A stretch of DNA of 64,000 nucleotides. Origin: Modestobacter sp. VKM Ac-2986 (GTDB lineage Bacteria; Actinomycetota; Actinomycetes; Mycobacteriales; Geodermatophilaceae). Positions 52,724 through 61,280 of the stretch are shown piece after piece. The stretch spans positions 248,001-312,000 of the forward strand of contig NZ_JAPVBH010000002.1 in assembly GCF_026967795.1 (NCBI RefSeq), written 5' to 3'. Numbering within the stretch: the stretch's first letter is position 1; the number at the start of each line of letters is the position of its first letter. The notes beneath the pieces were generated by a model. It was not told the DNA's origin. It saw only the letters and a list, made by a program, of their open reading frames with translations, and did no database searches. The position numbers and the translations under genes were made by a program.

Positions 52724-53701
52724 TCAGACCGGGAGGTGGGGGGCGACCTCGTCGGCGGCGTCGGCGCCGAAGGCGGCGGCGAAGCGGTCGAGGAACAGCT
52801 CGCGGGGCAGCGAGTACTCCTGGGTGCCGATCACCTCGACGGCGGCGGTGGCCACGGCCGAGCCCACCTGGGTGGCGCGCTCGAGGCCCAGCCCCCACTG
52901 CCGGGCGGCGACGAAGCCGGCGCGCAGCGCGTCCCCGCCGCCGGTGGGCTCGACCGGCTTGGTCTCCGGGACGGCGATGACGCGGATCGGCTCGGCGCCG
53001 GCCTGCTCCACGACCACGCCGTCCGCGGCCCGGGTGGTGACCCAGGTGCCGACCCGGGCGAGCACCTCGGCGTCGTCCCAGCCGGTCTTCTGCAGCAGCA
53101 GGGCGTGCTCGTACTCGTTGGTGAACAGCAGGTCCGCGCCGTCGACCAGGTCGCGGATCATCTCCCCGTCGGCCCAGGCCAGCTGCTGGCTGGGGTCGGC
53201 GAGGAAGGGGTAGCCGCGCTCCCGGCACTCGGCGGTGTGCTGCACCATCGCGGTCGGGTCGTTGGGCCCGATGATGACCAGGTCCAGGCCGCCGACCCGG
53301 TGCTCGACCGGGGCGAGCTCGATCATCGAGGCCTCGCTCATCGCGCCCGAGTAGAACGAGGCGATCTGGTTGTTGGCCACGTCGGTGGTGCAGGTGAACC
53401 GGGCGGTGTGCTTGAGCTCCGACCACCGCACGCTGCCGGTGTCGACGCCGTGCCGGGTCAGCCAGGCGTCGTAGTCGGCGAAGTCGCTGCCCACCGCGCC
53501 GACCAGCACCGGCGCCAGGCCGAGCAGCCCCAGGCCGTAGGCCATGTTCGCGCCCGCGCCGCCGCGGTGCTGCACCAGGTCGTCGACCAGGAAGGAGAGC
53601 GAGACGTTCTCCATCTTGCCCTCGACGAACTGGTCGGTGAACTTCCCGGGGAAGGTCATCAGGTGGTCGGTGGCGATCGAACCGGTCACGACGACGGGCA
53701 T
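52724..53701 (-). CDS. adoK: Adenosine kinase (PfkB family, Rv2202c type)
   Basis: A 325-residue PfkB-family sugar kinase closely resembling Mycobacterium tuberculosis AdoK along its length: VTGSIATDHLMTFPGKF, SLSFLVDDLVQHRGGAGANMA, TARFTCTTDVANNQIASFY, LFTNEYEHALLLQKTGW and the C-terminal PTGGGDALRAGF with the catalytic Asp. It phosphorylates adenosine to AMP. The glycine in GGGD replaces the more usual GAGD/GVGD. The ATG at 53701 gives the family N-terminus. It converges with the flavin reductase-like gene. Confidence 0.93.
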   Translation of the reverse strand: MPVVVTGSIATDHLMTFPGKFTDQFVEGKMENVSLSFLVDDLVQHRGGAGANMAYGLGLLGLAPVLVGAVGSDFADYDAWLTRHGVDTGSVRWSELKHTARFTCTTDVANNQIASFYSGAMSEASMIELAPVEHRVGGLDLVIIGPNDPTAMVQHTAECRERGYPFLADPSQQLAWADGEMIRDLVDGADLLFTNEYEHALLLQKTGWDDAEVLARVGTWVTTRAADGVVVEQAGAEPIRVIAVPETKPVEPTGGGDALRAGFVAARQWGLGLERATQVGSAVATAAVEVIGTQEYSLPRELFLDRFAAAFGADAADEVAPHLPV

Positions 53702-53816
53702 GAGGGCTGCTCTCTCCGGGGGACAACGGCCATCGAGCGGCCGGTCGGGCCCCGGCCGGGACCGGGCGCGGGACCGCTCCAGGGTAGGAGCCACCCCGGC
53801 CGGCCGCGCGGGGCGG

Positions 53817-54536
53817 TCAGCCGGCCGCGGGCTCCTCGCCCAGCGCGCGGCGCAGCTGGACGCCGAGCTGGGTGGTGCCGACGACGCCCAGCAGGCAGCC
53901 GACGGCCGCCCCGGCGGTGACCAGCGCGGCCACCACGTCGTGCCTGCCGACCTCGATCCCGAGCAGCGCGACCACCCCCGCACCGCCCAGCCCGAAGGCG
54001 GACATGACCACCCGGGTGGGGCGCTCCCACACCGAGATGGCCCCGGTCTCGCTCACCCCGGCCTGCCCGGCGCGGGCGCGCAGGTAGTCCGGCAGCCAGC
54101 ACAGCGCACCGAAGCCCACGGCCAGCCAGCCCGGCGCCCCGGCCACCCAGAAGGCGAGCGCGTAGGCGACCTCGGTGAGCCGGTCGACCGCGGAGTCGAG
54201 CACGAACCCGCGCCGGGACGCCCGGCCGCCGGCGATGGCCAGTGCGCCGTCCAGGGAGTCCAGCAGGCCCGACAGCCCGATCAGCAGGCCGCAGACGACC
54301 AGCCAGCCGCCCCCGGCCGCCGCCGGCCCGACCGCGGCACCGGCCACCACCAGGCCCAGCGCGGTGGCCACCAGCGGGGAGAGCCGCGCCAGCGGGACGG
54401 CGAGGGTGTAGGCCAGGGTCAGCCAGCCGTGCACCCACCGGCTGTCGGCCGGGTCGGTGCCGCCGTGCCACCGCGACCAGGCCGCCAGGTACTCGTCACG
54501 GCTCAGCACCGGGTCAGTCCACCACGTCGCGGGCAC
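53817..54536 (-). CDS. CDP-alcohol phosphatidyltransferase family membrane protein
   Basis: A 239-residue polytopic protein (about six helices) with the CDP-OH-P signature in DSLDGALAIAGGRASRRGFVLDSAVD. The acidic residues D-x2-DG...G-x3-D-x3-D are intact, but the Arg of the usual AR pair is Ile here. Such enzymes join a CDP-activated alcohol with a lipid or inositol-type acceptor; the substrate is unknown. GTG 54536 is divergent from the lipase gene with a 29-base gap, so their promoters must overlap. It lies just upstream of adoK on the same strand, 115 bases away. Confidence 0.82.
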   Translation of the reverse strand: MPATWWTDPVLSRDEYLAAWSRWHGGTDPADSRWVHGWLTLAYTLAVPLARLSPLVATALGLVVAGAAVGPAAAGGGWLVVCGLLIGLSGLLDSLDGALAIAGGRASRRGFVLDSAVDRLTEVAYALAFWVAGAPGWLAVGFGALCWLPDYLRARAGQAGVSETGAISVWERPTRVVMSAFGLGGAGVVALLGIEVGRHDVVAALVTAGAAVGCLLGVVGTTQLGVQLRRALGEEPAAG

Positions 54537-54565
54537 GTCCCGGCACGGGCAGGGACAGTGGGGTG

Positions 54566-55384
54566 GTGCTCGCCGGCCTCTCCCCCGCCCGCCGCCGTCT
54601 GGTGGTGGCGCTGCTCGCCGTCCTCGCCGTCGCCGCGGCCGGCATCGCCGCCGTCGTCGTCGTCCCGCGGCTGACCGGCCCGGAGGCCGACCGGACGGTG
54701 CCGGCCGCCGAGCAGACCCCCGGCCCGGTGCTGCTGGTGCCGGGCTACGGCGGCTCGACCGGTTCGCTGCAGGTGCTCGCCGACCGGCTCACCGCCACCG
54801 GCCGGGACGCCACCGTCGTCGCCGTCCCCGACGGTGGCACCGGCGACATGACCGCCTCCGCCGAGGCCCTCGGTGCGGCCGTGGACGACGCGCTGGCCCG
54901 CACCGGCGCCGGCAGCGTGGACGTCGTGGGCTACTCCGCCGGCGGGGTGATCGCCCGGCTGTGGGCCGCCGACGGCGGCGCCGACCAGGCCCGGCGGGTG
55001 GTCACCCTGGGCTCGCCGCACCACGGCACCACCCTGGCCGACCTGGCCGCCGGGGTGCTGCCCGCCGAGTGCCCGCAGGCCTGCCAGCAGCTGACCACCA
55101 CCAGCGACCTGCTCGCCGACCTCAACGCCGGCGACGAGACGCCCGAGGGCCCGGACTGGGTGTCGGTGTGGACCACCGCCGACCAGACGGTCACTCCGCC
55201 GGAGTCCGCGGAGCTGGCCGGCGCGCTGGAGCTCACCGTGCAGTCGGTGTGCACCGACTCCCGGGTGACCCACGGTCAGCTGCCCACCGACGCCGTCGTC
55301 CAGGGCATCGTGCTCGCCCAGCTGGCCGCCGGTCCGCCGGTCGACCTGGGCCCGGCCGACTGCGCCCGGCTGCGGCGGGGCTGA
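54566..55384 (+). CDS. Membrane-anchored alpha/beta hydrolase (lipase/esterase)
   Basis: A 272-residue hydrolase with an N-terminal signal-anchor helix (about 10-32) and an exported alpha/beta fold. The lid/oxyanion region begins [14 protein letters not shown], the nucleophile elbow is [12 protein letters not shown] (Ser), and [14 protein letters not shown] and an HGQLPTD segment (probable catalytic His) follow. Four cysteines in the mature part may form disulphides. It resembles class 2 lipases or triacylglycerol lipase-like proteins. Start GTG 54566 or 54563 cannot be separated. Substrate unknown. Confidence 0.85.
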   Translation: MLAGLSPARRRLVVALLAVLAVAAAGIAAVVVVPRLTGPEADRTVPAAEQTPGPVLLVPGYGGSTGSLQVLADRLTATGRDATVVAVPDGGTGDMTASAEALGAAVDDALARTGAGSVDVVGYSAGGVIARLWAADGGADQARRVVTLGSPHHGTTLADLAAGVLPAECPQACQQLTTTSDLLADLNAGDETPEGPDWVSVWTTADQTVTPPESAELAGALELTVQSVCTDSRVTHGQLPTDAVVQGIVLAQLAAGPPVDLGPADCARLRRG

Positions 55385-55438
55385 CCCGTTCGGAGGAGCT
55401 GACCGGCCCACCGGGCATCCCGGGGAGCACCACGGGGA

Positions 55439-55451
55439 TTGCACGGTGCAA
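55439..55451 (+). promoter_or_regulatory. Palindrome upstream of the chemoreceptor gene
   Basis: TTGCAC-G-GTGCAA, a perfect 6-bp inverted repeat around one base, lies 43 bases before the chemoreceptor start. It could be an operator; nothing else supports this. Confidence 0.3.
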
Positions 55452-55493
55452 CGACGTCGATCCAGAGCGTCACCTAGGCCAGGAGGCCACCCC

Positions 55494-57095
55494 GTGTCCG
55501 CCCCCACCACCCCGTCGCCCCGCCGGACGGGTGTCACCACCAAGATCACCGCGGCCGTCGGGCTCGCCGCGCTCGTCGCCGTCCTCGTCGGCGTGCTGGG
55601 GCTGCACAGCCTCGGCCGCACCGCCGAGGCCACCGACACCATGTACCGCGACGAGCTGCTCGGCACCGCCGAGGTCGAGTCGATGCGCGCGGACTTCTTC
55701 GCCATCCGGCTGTCGGGCACCAACTACGCCGTCGCCACCGACCCCGCCGACCGGGTGGCCTACCTCGCCAGCCGGGACGCCGCCTATGGCGAGCTGGCCG
55801 CGGCCGCCGACCGCTACCTCGGCACCCACCCCTCCGAGGCCGGTCGCGCCCTGGTGCAGCAGGTCCTCGACGGCATCGAGGACTACCGGGCCGGCATGGT
55901 CGGCCTCGACGCCCTCGCCGACGCCGGGGACCTGACCGCCTGGTCCGAGGCGCGCGAGTCGACGATCTCCCCGATCGCCAAGGCCGTCATGGGCCAGCTC
56001 GACGAGCTCGCCGCACAGCGCCAGCAGGCCGCCGCCGACAGCGCCGCCGCGGCCACCGCCGCCTACGGGTCGACCCGGCTGCTGCTCCTCGCCGTGCTGG
56101 CCGTCGGCGTCACCGCCGCGCTGGTCGTCGGCCGGCTGGTCGCCCGCGGGATCACCGGGGGCCTGCGCCGGGTGCAGTCCACCGCCGAGGCGCTGGCCGC
56201 CGGCGACCTGACCCGGACCGCCGGGGTCACCTCGCGGGACGAGGTCGGCGCCACCGCCGCCGCGCTGGACGACGCCGTCGCCGAGCTGCGCACCGTGCTG
56301 TCCTCGGTCACCGCCACCGCCGACGCCGTAGCCGCCTCCTCCGAGGAGCTCAGCGCGTCCTCGGCACAGATCGCCGCCGCCGCCGAGCAGACCGCCACCC
56401 GCTCCGGGGTCGTCTCCGACGCCGCCGGCGAGGTGTCCCGCAACGTCGCCACGGTCGCCGCCGGCGCCGAGGAGATGGGCGCCTCGATCCGCGAGATCAG
56501 CCAGAACGCCTCCAGTGCGGCCCGGGCCGCCGCCGACGCGGTGGCCGAGGCGCGGGCGACCGACGCGACCATCACCCGGCTGGGCACCTCCAGCGACGAG
56601 ATCGGCGCGGTGGTCAAGACCATCACCGCGATCGCCGCCCAGACCCACCTGCTCGCGCTCAACGCCACGATCGAGGCCGCCCGCGCGGGCGAGGCCGGCC
56701 GGGGCTTCGCCGTGGTCGCCGGGGAGGTGAAGGAGCTGGCCGCGGAGACCGCCCGGGCCACCGAGGACATCGCCCGGCGGGTGGAGACCATCCAGGCCGA
56801 CACCTCCGGGGTGGTCGCGGCGATCGACCGGATCCAGACCGTGGTCGGCCAGGTCGACGCCTTCCAGCTGACCATCGCCTCCGCGGTGGAGGAGCAGACC
56901 GCCACCACCAACGAGATGGCCCGCTCGGTGGCCGAGGCCGCAGGGGGCTCGACCGAGATCGCCCGCACCATCAGCGGGGTCTCCGCCGCCGCCGGCGACA
57001 CCACGCAGGCACTCGGCCAGACCCGCGGCGCGGTCGCCGAGCTCGCCCGGATGGCCGCCGACCTCCGCACCGGCGTCGCCCGCTTCACCCTCTGA
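55494..57095 (+). CDS. Methyl-accepting chemotaxis protein
   Basis: A 533-residue chemoreceptor: N-terminal transmembrane helix (about 17-38), an extracytoplasmic four-helix sensor (40-195), a second helix (about 200-222), a HAMP domain ([22 protein letters not shown]) and a cytoplasmic signalling coiled coil. The hairpin tip reads [36 protein letters not shown], with Thr where most receptors have Asn (AxQTNLLALNA). The GTG start has a perfect AGGAGG seven bases upstream, the strongest ribosome site in the window. There are no che genes nearby. Implies a motile stage. Confidence 0.95.
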   Translation: MSAPTTPSPRRTGVTTKITAAVGLAALVAVLVGVLGLHSLGRTAEATDTMYRDELLGTAEVESMRADFFAIRLSGTNYAVATDPADRVAYLASRDAAYGELAAAADRYLGTHPSEAGRALVQQVLDGIEDYRAGMVGLDALADAGDLTAWSEARESTISPIAKAVMGQLDELAAQRQQAAADSAAAATAAYGSTRLLLLAVLAVGVTAALVVGRLVARGITGGLRRVQSTAEALAAGDLTRTAGVTSRDEVGATAAALDDAVAELRTVLSSVTATADAVAASSEELSASSAQIAAAAEQTATRSGVVSDAAGEVSRNVATVAAGAEEMGASIREISQNASSAARAAADAVAEARATDATITRLGTSSDEIGAVVKTITAIAAQTHLLALNATIEAARAGEAGRGFAVVAGEVKELAAETARATEDIARRVETIQADTSGVVAAIDRIQTVVGQVDAFQLTIASAVEEQTATTNEMARSVAEAAGGSTEIARTISGVSAAAGDTTQALGQTRGAVAELARMAADLRTGVARFTL

Positions 57096-57155
57096 GGGAG
57101 GCCCCGCTGTCCCCCACCGCTCGCCAGCTCACGGCGGGCCCCTGCAGCGGGGCCG
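57096..57155 (+). repeat. Dispersed 60-bp hairpin repeat, copy C
   Basis: Begins immediately after the chemoreceptor stop and aligns over its length with copies A and B (GCCCCGCTG, CCCCCACCGCTCGC, AGCTCACGGCGGG, CCCTGCAGCGGGGCCG). The outer arms CCCCGCTG and CAGCGGGG pair. Confidence 0.85.
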
Positions 57156-57202
57156 GAACCGTTCCTGCCCGCACGACCCGGCCGCCGTCCGTCCTCCCTC
57201 AC

Positions 57203-57250
57203 CAACGGCTGTCCTTCCTCACCAACGCTGGTGCGGGAGGACAGCCGTTG
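57203..57250. terminator. Bidirectional terminator
   Basis: A 13-bp perfect stem (CAACGGCTGTCCT at 57203-57215, complement at 57238-57250) with a partly paired 22-base loop separates the chemoreceptor and the convergent ABC permease. Confidence 0.8.
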
Positions 57251-57299
57251 ATCAGGTCACCTGATCCAACTCCGGCGACCGGGGACAGCTGTCGGGCCG

Positions 57300-58109
57300 C
57301 TAGGAGGTGATGTCCTTGGTGGTGAAGTTGGCCCAGGCCGCGCTGACCAGCACCACGACGTAGACGGCCTGCAGCCCGATGCCGCGCACGACGTCCCGCC
57401 ACAGCACCGGCTCGCGGAACAGGTCGACGAAGGCCAGCCAGTAGCGGGTGGGCAGGTAGGGCGCGAAGGACGACGCCGCGTCCAGGGTGAACAGCAGCGA
57501 CGAGGCGATGAGCACCGCCAGGGCACCCAGGGCCGCGGCCAGCGGGGAGTCGGTGAGGGTGGAGAAGAACAGCGCGAACGCGGCCACCCCCAGCATCGAG
57601 ACGGTGATGTAGCCGATCGCCAGCACGGTGCGCCAGGCGATCTGCTCGGGCGTGATCGTGGTGCCCGACAGGGTCGTCCCGCCGATCGGCTGGACGTCGA
57701 AGAGCAACTGCCCGGTCACGTAGCCCACCGCGGCCACCACCACCACGGTGACCAGCACGAACGCGATGACCGAGACCAGCTTGGCCACCAGCAACCGGGT
57801 GCGGCCGGCCGGGCGGGCCAGCAGGTACCGCAGCGTGCCGGCCTGGGCCTCCCCCGCGACGGCCTCGCCGGCGACGACGGAGACCGCGATCGGCAGGAAC
57901 AGCGGCAGCACGATGGCCAGCGCGGCCAGCGGGTAGAGCGTGCCGTTGGTGAGCACGGCGGAGAGGAACACCGGCCCCTCCCCCGGCCGCGGCGCGAGGT
58001 CGGTGACCGCCAGCAGCACGGCCACCAGCACCGGCAGGGCGTTGAGCATCGCGATCGTCACCCAGGTGCGGGGACGGCGGAACAGCTTGCGCAGCTCGAC
58101 GGCGATCAC
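57300..58109 (-). CDS. ABC-2 type transporter permease
   Basis: A 269-residue permease with six transmembrane helices. An amphipathic N-terminus (VELRKLFRRPRTWVTIAML) and a helix containing VVAGEAVAGEAQAGTLRYLLARPAGR are typical of ABC-2 exporters of the NatB/YhaP-like class. The GTG at 58109 overlaps the ATPase stop (GTGA). The substrate is unknown. It is the third gene of a LolA-like/ATPase/permease unit. Confidence 0.9.
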   Translation of the reverse strand: MIAVELRKLFRRPRTWVTIAMLNALPVLVAVLLAVTDLAPRPGEGPVFLSAVLTNGTLYPLAALAIVLPLFLPIAVSVVAGEAVAGEAQAGTLRYLLARPAGRTRLLVAKLVSVIAFVLVTVVVVAAVGYVTGQLLFDVQPIGGTTLSGTTITPEQIAWRTVLAIGYITVSMLGVAAFALFFSTLTDSPLAAALGALAVLIASSLLFTLDAASSFAPYLPTRYWLAFVDLFREPVLWRDVVRGIGLQAVYVVVLVSAAWANFTTKDITS

Positions 58110-59041
58110 CGGCGCGACCGCTCGCCCGGTGCGTCGACCCGGTCGGCGCTGGTGCTCGCCGCGGCCAGCACCACCTCCTCCAGGGTCGGGCGCTCCAGCG
58201 CCAGCCCGGTCACCGGCACCCCGGCGGCGACCAGCGCCGCGTTGACCTCGGCGGGGTCCGCGCCACGCACCACCGCGCGACCGTCGGAGGTCCGCAGCAC
58301 CCGGCCGTCGAAGGCGGCGCGCACCCGGTCGGGGTCCGGGGTCTCCACGACGGTGGCACCGGTGGGCGCGGTGAGGGTGGCCAGCTGGTCCTGCAGCACG
58401 AGCCGCCCGCGGTCCAGCACGCCGACCCGGGTGCACAGCTGCTCGACCTCGGCCAGCAGGTGGCTGGAGAGGAACACCGTCGTCCCACCCCGGTTGAGCT
58501 CCAGCAGCAGGTCGCGGATCTCGTGGATGCCCTGCGGGTCCAGCCCGTTGGTCGGCTCGTCGAGCACCAGCAGCTCCGGACGCCGCAGCAGCGCCGCGCC
58601 CAGGCCGAGCCGCTGCCGCATGCCGAGGGAGAAGTCCTTCACCGGCCGCCGGCCCACCCCGGCCAGGCCGACCTGCTCGAGCACCGTGTCGATCCGCGCC
58701 GTGCGGGTGCGCCGCGACCCACCGGGCCCGGCGGCGTCGAACAGCGACAGGTTGGCCCGGGCGGGCAGGTGGCCGTAGTGCGCCGGGCCCTCGATCAGCG
58801 CGCCCACCCGGGGCAGCACGCGGCGGGCCCGCTTCGGCATCGGCTCGCCGAGCAGCTGCACCTCCCCCTCGGTGGGCAGCACCAGGCCCAGCAGCATCCG
58901 CACGGTCGTGGTCTTGCCCGAGCCGTTGGCGCCGAGGAAGCCGTAGACGTCGCCGGCGCGGACGTCGAGGTCGATGCCGTCGACCGCGCGCAGCCGCCCG
59001 TAGCGCTTGACCAGGCCGGTGGTGCCGATGACGGTGCTCAG
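58106..59041 (-). CDS. ABC transporter ATPase, apparent CTG start
   Basis: A 311-residue ABC-2 exporter ATPase with Walker A GANGSGKTTTVRMLLG, signature FSLGMRQRLGLGAALL, Walker B LLVLDEPTNGLDP and the H-loop SSHLLAE. The N-terminus reads STVIGTTGLVKRYGRLRAVDGID, normal for the family. But the only possible initiation codon before Walker A is CTG 59041, which overlaps the preceding stop as CTGA. The first GTG (58903) lies inside the P-loop and would remove it. It therefore probably starts at CTG. The C-terminal 90 residues form the usual extension. Confidence 0.88.
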   Translation of the reverse strand: MSTVIGTTGLVKRYGRLRAVDGIDLDVRAGDVYGFLGANGSGKTTTVRMLLGLVLPTEGEVQLLGEPMPKRARRVLPRVGALIEGPAHYGHLPARANLSLFDAAGPGGSRRTRTARIDTVLEQVGLAGVGRRPVKDFSLGMRQRLGLGAALLRRPELLVLDEPTNGLDPQGIHEIRDLLLELNRGGTTVFLSSHLLAEVEQLCTRVGVLDRGRLVLQDQLATLTAPTGATVVETPDPDRVRAAFDGRVLRTSDGRAVVRGADPAEVNAALVAAGVPVTGLALERPTLEEVVLAAASTSADRVDAPGERSRR

Positions 59042-60144
59042 GGTGCCTCTCCGGTGAGCTCGGTGGCCGCGGCGGCCAGCGCGTCGAGGGTGACGGTGCC
59101 GGTCAGCAGCACCGCGCCGTCGGGGCCGTCGGCCAGCATCAGCCCCAGCGGCCCGGCGGCGATCCGGACGCCGAGGTCGTCCACCACCGCGCCGGGCGCA
59201 CCGGCCAGCGCGGTGCGCAGCCCGTTCGACGCGCGGCCGGGCAGGGCGCTGACGGTGAGCAGGGTGACCCCGCGGCCGTAGACGCCGACCGTGGCGGGCG
59301 CGCCCTCGATCGTGCGGCGGCCCAGGCCGGCGAGGGCGGCGGGCAGCACCAGCGTGCTGTCCCGGGTGCCGCGGGTGGCCGCCTGCAGCAGCTGCGGGTC
59401 CTGGCCCGCGCGGACCTCCGCGGCGGGCGGAACGGCGAAGTCGACGACCTCGACCTCCGGCGTGGTGAGGTCGAGCTCCAGGAAGGACGAGTCGACGGCG
59501 GGCTCACCACCGGACTCCCCGAACACCTGCACCCGCAGCGGCAGCCCGCTGGCCGCGTCGACCCACACGTCGACCCGGCCCACCGAGGCCGACCCCTCGG
59601 CCGGCACGACCCGCAGCCCCAGGGCGTCCCGGCCGGCGACCCGGTCGGCGCCGAAGCGGCTGAGCTCGGCGTCCGTGGCCTCCGACAGCAGCCGGCGGCC
59701 CAGCGCGCTGGGCAGCAGGTCCGGGGCGGTGGGCAGGGCCAGCGCGGTGTCCGCGGTGCGGGTCGCGGCGCTCGCCACGTAGTCCCAGGTCCAGGTGCCA
59801 CCGGCGTCGGCGTGCACGCCGGTCTCCCCGGTGGGCGAGACGACGTCCACCCGCCAGTCGGCCGGCCCGCGGTACCAGGCGCGCATCGTCGTCCGGTCGC
59901 TGAGCAGGTCCGCGACGCCGGTCAGCTGCTCCCCCACCGGCAGCGCCAGCCCGCCGGCGGCCTGGGCGTACCCGGCGAAGGCCACGCCCGTGGAGTCCAG
60001 CGCGGCCCGGCGCAGGTCGGCGGCCGGGGTGCCGGCGTCGGAGGCCGGCAGCGCACCGATCAGCGGGGGCAGGGCGAGCAGCACCGCGACACCGCCGCCG
60101 ACGGCCGCCCACCGGCGGGCTGCACCGGTCCGCCGTCGTCGCAC
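59038..60144 (-). CDS. LolA/RseB-like exported protein
   Basis: A 368-residue protein with a basic N-terminus and one signal or anchor helix (about 10-30), followed by a beta-rich domain like the LolA/RseB/COG2834 family: MRAWYRGPADWRVDVVSPTGETGVHADAGGTWTWDY, LGLRVVPAEGSA, and DVWVDAASGLPLRVQVFG. Such proteins bind lipids or sense envelope stress. Here it is encoded with an ABC exporter, so it may deliver or sense the exported compound. GTG 60144 is preferred to GTG 60153 because TACCGT lies exactly seven bases upstream. Confidence 0.8.
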   Translation of the reverse strand: MRRRRTGAARRWAAVGGGVAVLLALPPLIGALPASDAGTPAADLRRAALDSTGVAFAGYAQAAGGLALPVGEQLTGVADLLSDRTTMRAWYRGPADWRVDVVSPTGETGVHADAGGTWTWDYVASAATRTADTALALPTAPDLLPSALGRRLLSEATDAELSRFGADRVAGRDALGLRVVPAEGSASVGRVDVWVDAASGLPLRVQVFGESGGEPAVDSSFLELDLTTPEVEVVDFAVPPAAEVRAGQDPQLLQAATRGTRDSTLVLPAALAGLGRRTIEGAPATVGVYGRGVTLLTVSALPGRASNGLRTALAGAPGAVVDDLGVRIAAGPLGLMLADGPDGAVLLTGTVTLDALAAAATELTGEAP

Positions 60145-60151
60145 GCGGGCC

Positions 60152-60157
60152 ACGGTA
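60152..60157 (-). promoter_or_regulatory. TACCGT -10 hexamer before the LolA-like gene
   Basis: On the minus strand TACCGT lies seven bases before GTG 60144, identical in sequence and spacing to the one before moxR. Confidence 0.6.
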
Positions 60158-60210
60158 CGTCGGCATCCTGTGCCCGGCCCGGCGCTCGGGCCGAGCGTCC
60201 AGCCCTGCGC

Positions 60211-60585
60211 TCAGCCCAGCGCGACCACCAGGCAGCACCCGGCGAGGACCAGGCAGACCGGGGTCATCACCAGCCGCTCGGGACGGCTGCGGCTGATCCC
60301 GTTCAGCACGACGCCGAGCACGAAGTAGCCGGTCAGCACCCACAGCGCGACCTGCAGCCAGCCCGGCACGGCCGGGGACCGCAGGGCCGCGCCGAGGACC
60401 ACCGCCGCGAACACCGCGTACAGCCCGATCGACACCGCACTGCCGATCCGCAGGGCGCGCGGCAGCACCCGGTGCTGCCCGCCCCAGGCCAGGTGCCCGT
60501 ACGGGCGGCCGGCGGCCAGCAGCGCCTGCAGCACCGCCAGCCCGGTCAGCACGACGACGGCGAGGACGGCGGACCCGGTGAGCAC
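60211..60585 (-). CDS. Small four-helix membrane protein of unknown function
   Basis: A 124-residue protein made of four hydrophobic helices (about 3-22, 45-66, 75-95 and 105-123) with short loops (RPYGHLAWGGQHRVLPRALR between the first two). I do not recognise a family with confidence. GTG 60585 is supported by TACGGT six bases upstream. It follows the LolA-like gene upstream on the same strand but separated by its own promoter. No function is proposed. Confidence 0.7.
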   Translation of the reverse strand: MLTGSAVLAVVVLTGLAVLQALLAAGRPYGHLAWGGQHRVLPRALRIGSAVSIGLYAVFAAVVLGAALRSPAVPGWLQVALWVLTGYFVLGVVLNGISRSRPERLVMTPVCLVLAGCCLVVALG

Positions 60586-60591
60586 GCGGGC

Positions 60592-60597
60592 ACCGTA
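60592..60597 (-). promoter_or_regulatory. TACGGT -10 hexamer before the small membrane gene
   Basis: On the minus strand TACGGT lies six bases before GTG 60585 with no ribosome site between. Confidence 0.55.
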
Positions 60598-60647
60598 GTG
60601 GCTCCCGCCGCCCGGGAGGACGACGTGCGACGGCCCGCCCGGCCCCC

Positions 60648-60653
60648 TACGGT
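60648..60653 (+). promoter_or_regulatory. TACGGT -10 hexamer before the gene at 60662
   Basis: TACGGT lies eight bases before ATG 60662. It is only 50 bases from the divergent TACGGT at 60597-60592, so the two promoters are back to back. Confidence 0.55.
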
Positions 60654-60661
60654 CGGTGCCC

Positions 60662-61279
60662 ATGGCCGCCCCGATCAGCGACGCCGTGGTCGTCGACGTC
60701 CTCCGCCGGGTCGACCGCGGGCTCACCCCGCTCGCCGAGCGCCTCGGCCGCCCGCCGCGGGTGCACCTCGCCCGGCGCGCCGCCTGGTGGGCCGAGCGGG
60801 TCAGCCGGGTCGCCGCCGGGGTCTCCGCCGCGCCGCGGTTCGCCGGCAAGCTCGCCGACCTGCTGCCGCTGCAGAACACCGTGGGCTCGGCGGTGCAGGC
60901 CCTCGTCGTCCTCGGGGTGGCCGGTGAGCACGACGTCGTCGACCCCGCCGCGCGCATCTCGCTGCTGGCCCGGGTGCTGCTGGACCGCGACCTGCCCGCC
61001 GACCGGGTCGCCCCGCTGCTGACCCGGACGAGGGGCAGCTACGTCGACGAGGCGCTGGGCACCGACCGCTCGGGCCTGGACGGCGCAGCCCGCAGCCTGT
61101 GGCGGGCCGCCCGGCTGCTGAGCCGCATCGACGACGCCCTCGACGCCCGCCCCAAGGGCAAGCTCCGCCACCGCGCGCTGGCCCAGCTGCCGGTGGTCGG
61201 CGTCGTCGGTGGCTACGCCGCCGAGCGGGAGGGCCTGCGCCGGGCGGCGCAGGAGGCCGAGCAGCTGCTCGGCAGCTGA
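60662..61279 (+). CDS. Helical protein of unknown function (205 aa)
   Basis: A 205-residue Ala/Arg/Leu-rich protein. The middle part (LADLLPLQNTVGSAVQALVVLGVAGEHDVVDPAARISLLARVLL) weakly resembles EcsC-like proteins, with conserved small residues and an aspartate. This is a loose resemblance only. A soluble N-terminal helical region and a C-terminal part VVGVVGGYAAEREGLRRAA may associate with the membrane. ATG 60662 is chosen over GTG 60656, which is too near the TACGGT hexamer. The stop is one base from the convergent metF stop. Confidence 0.65.
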   Translation: MAAPISDAVVVDVLRRVDRGLTPLAERLGRPPRVHLARRAAWWAERVSRVAAGVSAAPRFAGKLADLLPLQNTVGSAVQALVVLGVAGEHDVVDPAARISLLARVLLDRDLPADRVAPLLTRTRGSYVDEALGTDRSGLDGAARSLWRAARLLSRIDDALDARPKGKLRHRALAQLPVVGVVGGYAAEREGLRRAAQEAEQLLGS

Positions 61280-61280
61280 G

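Noticed and set aside
58106..58903. GTG 58903 as the start of the ABC ATPase
   Set aside because: It would delete the Walker A motif that is perfectly encoded just upstream in frame.
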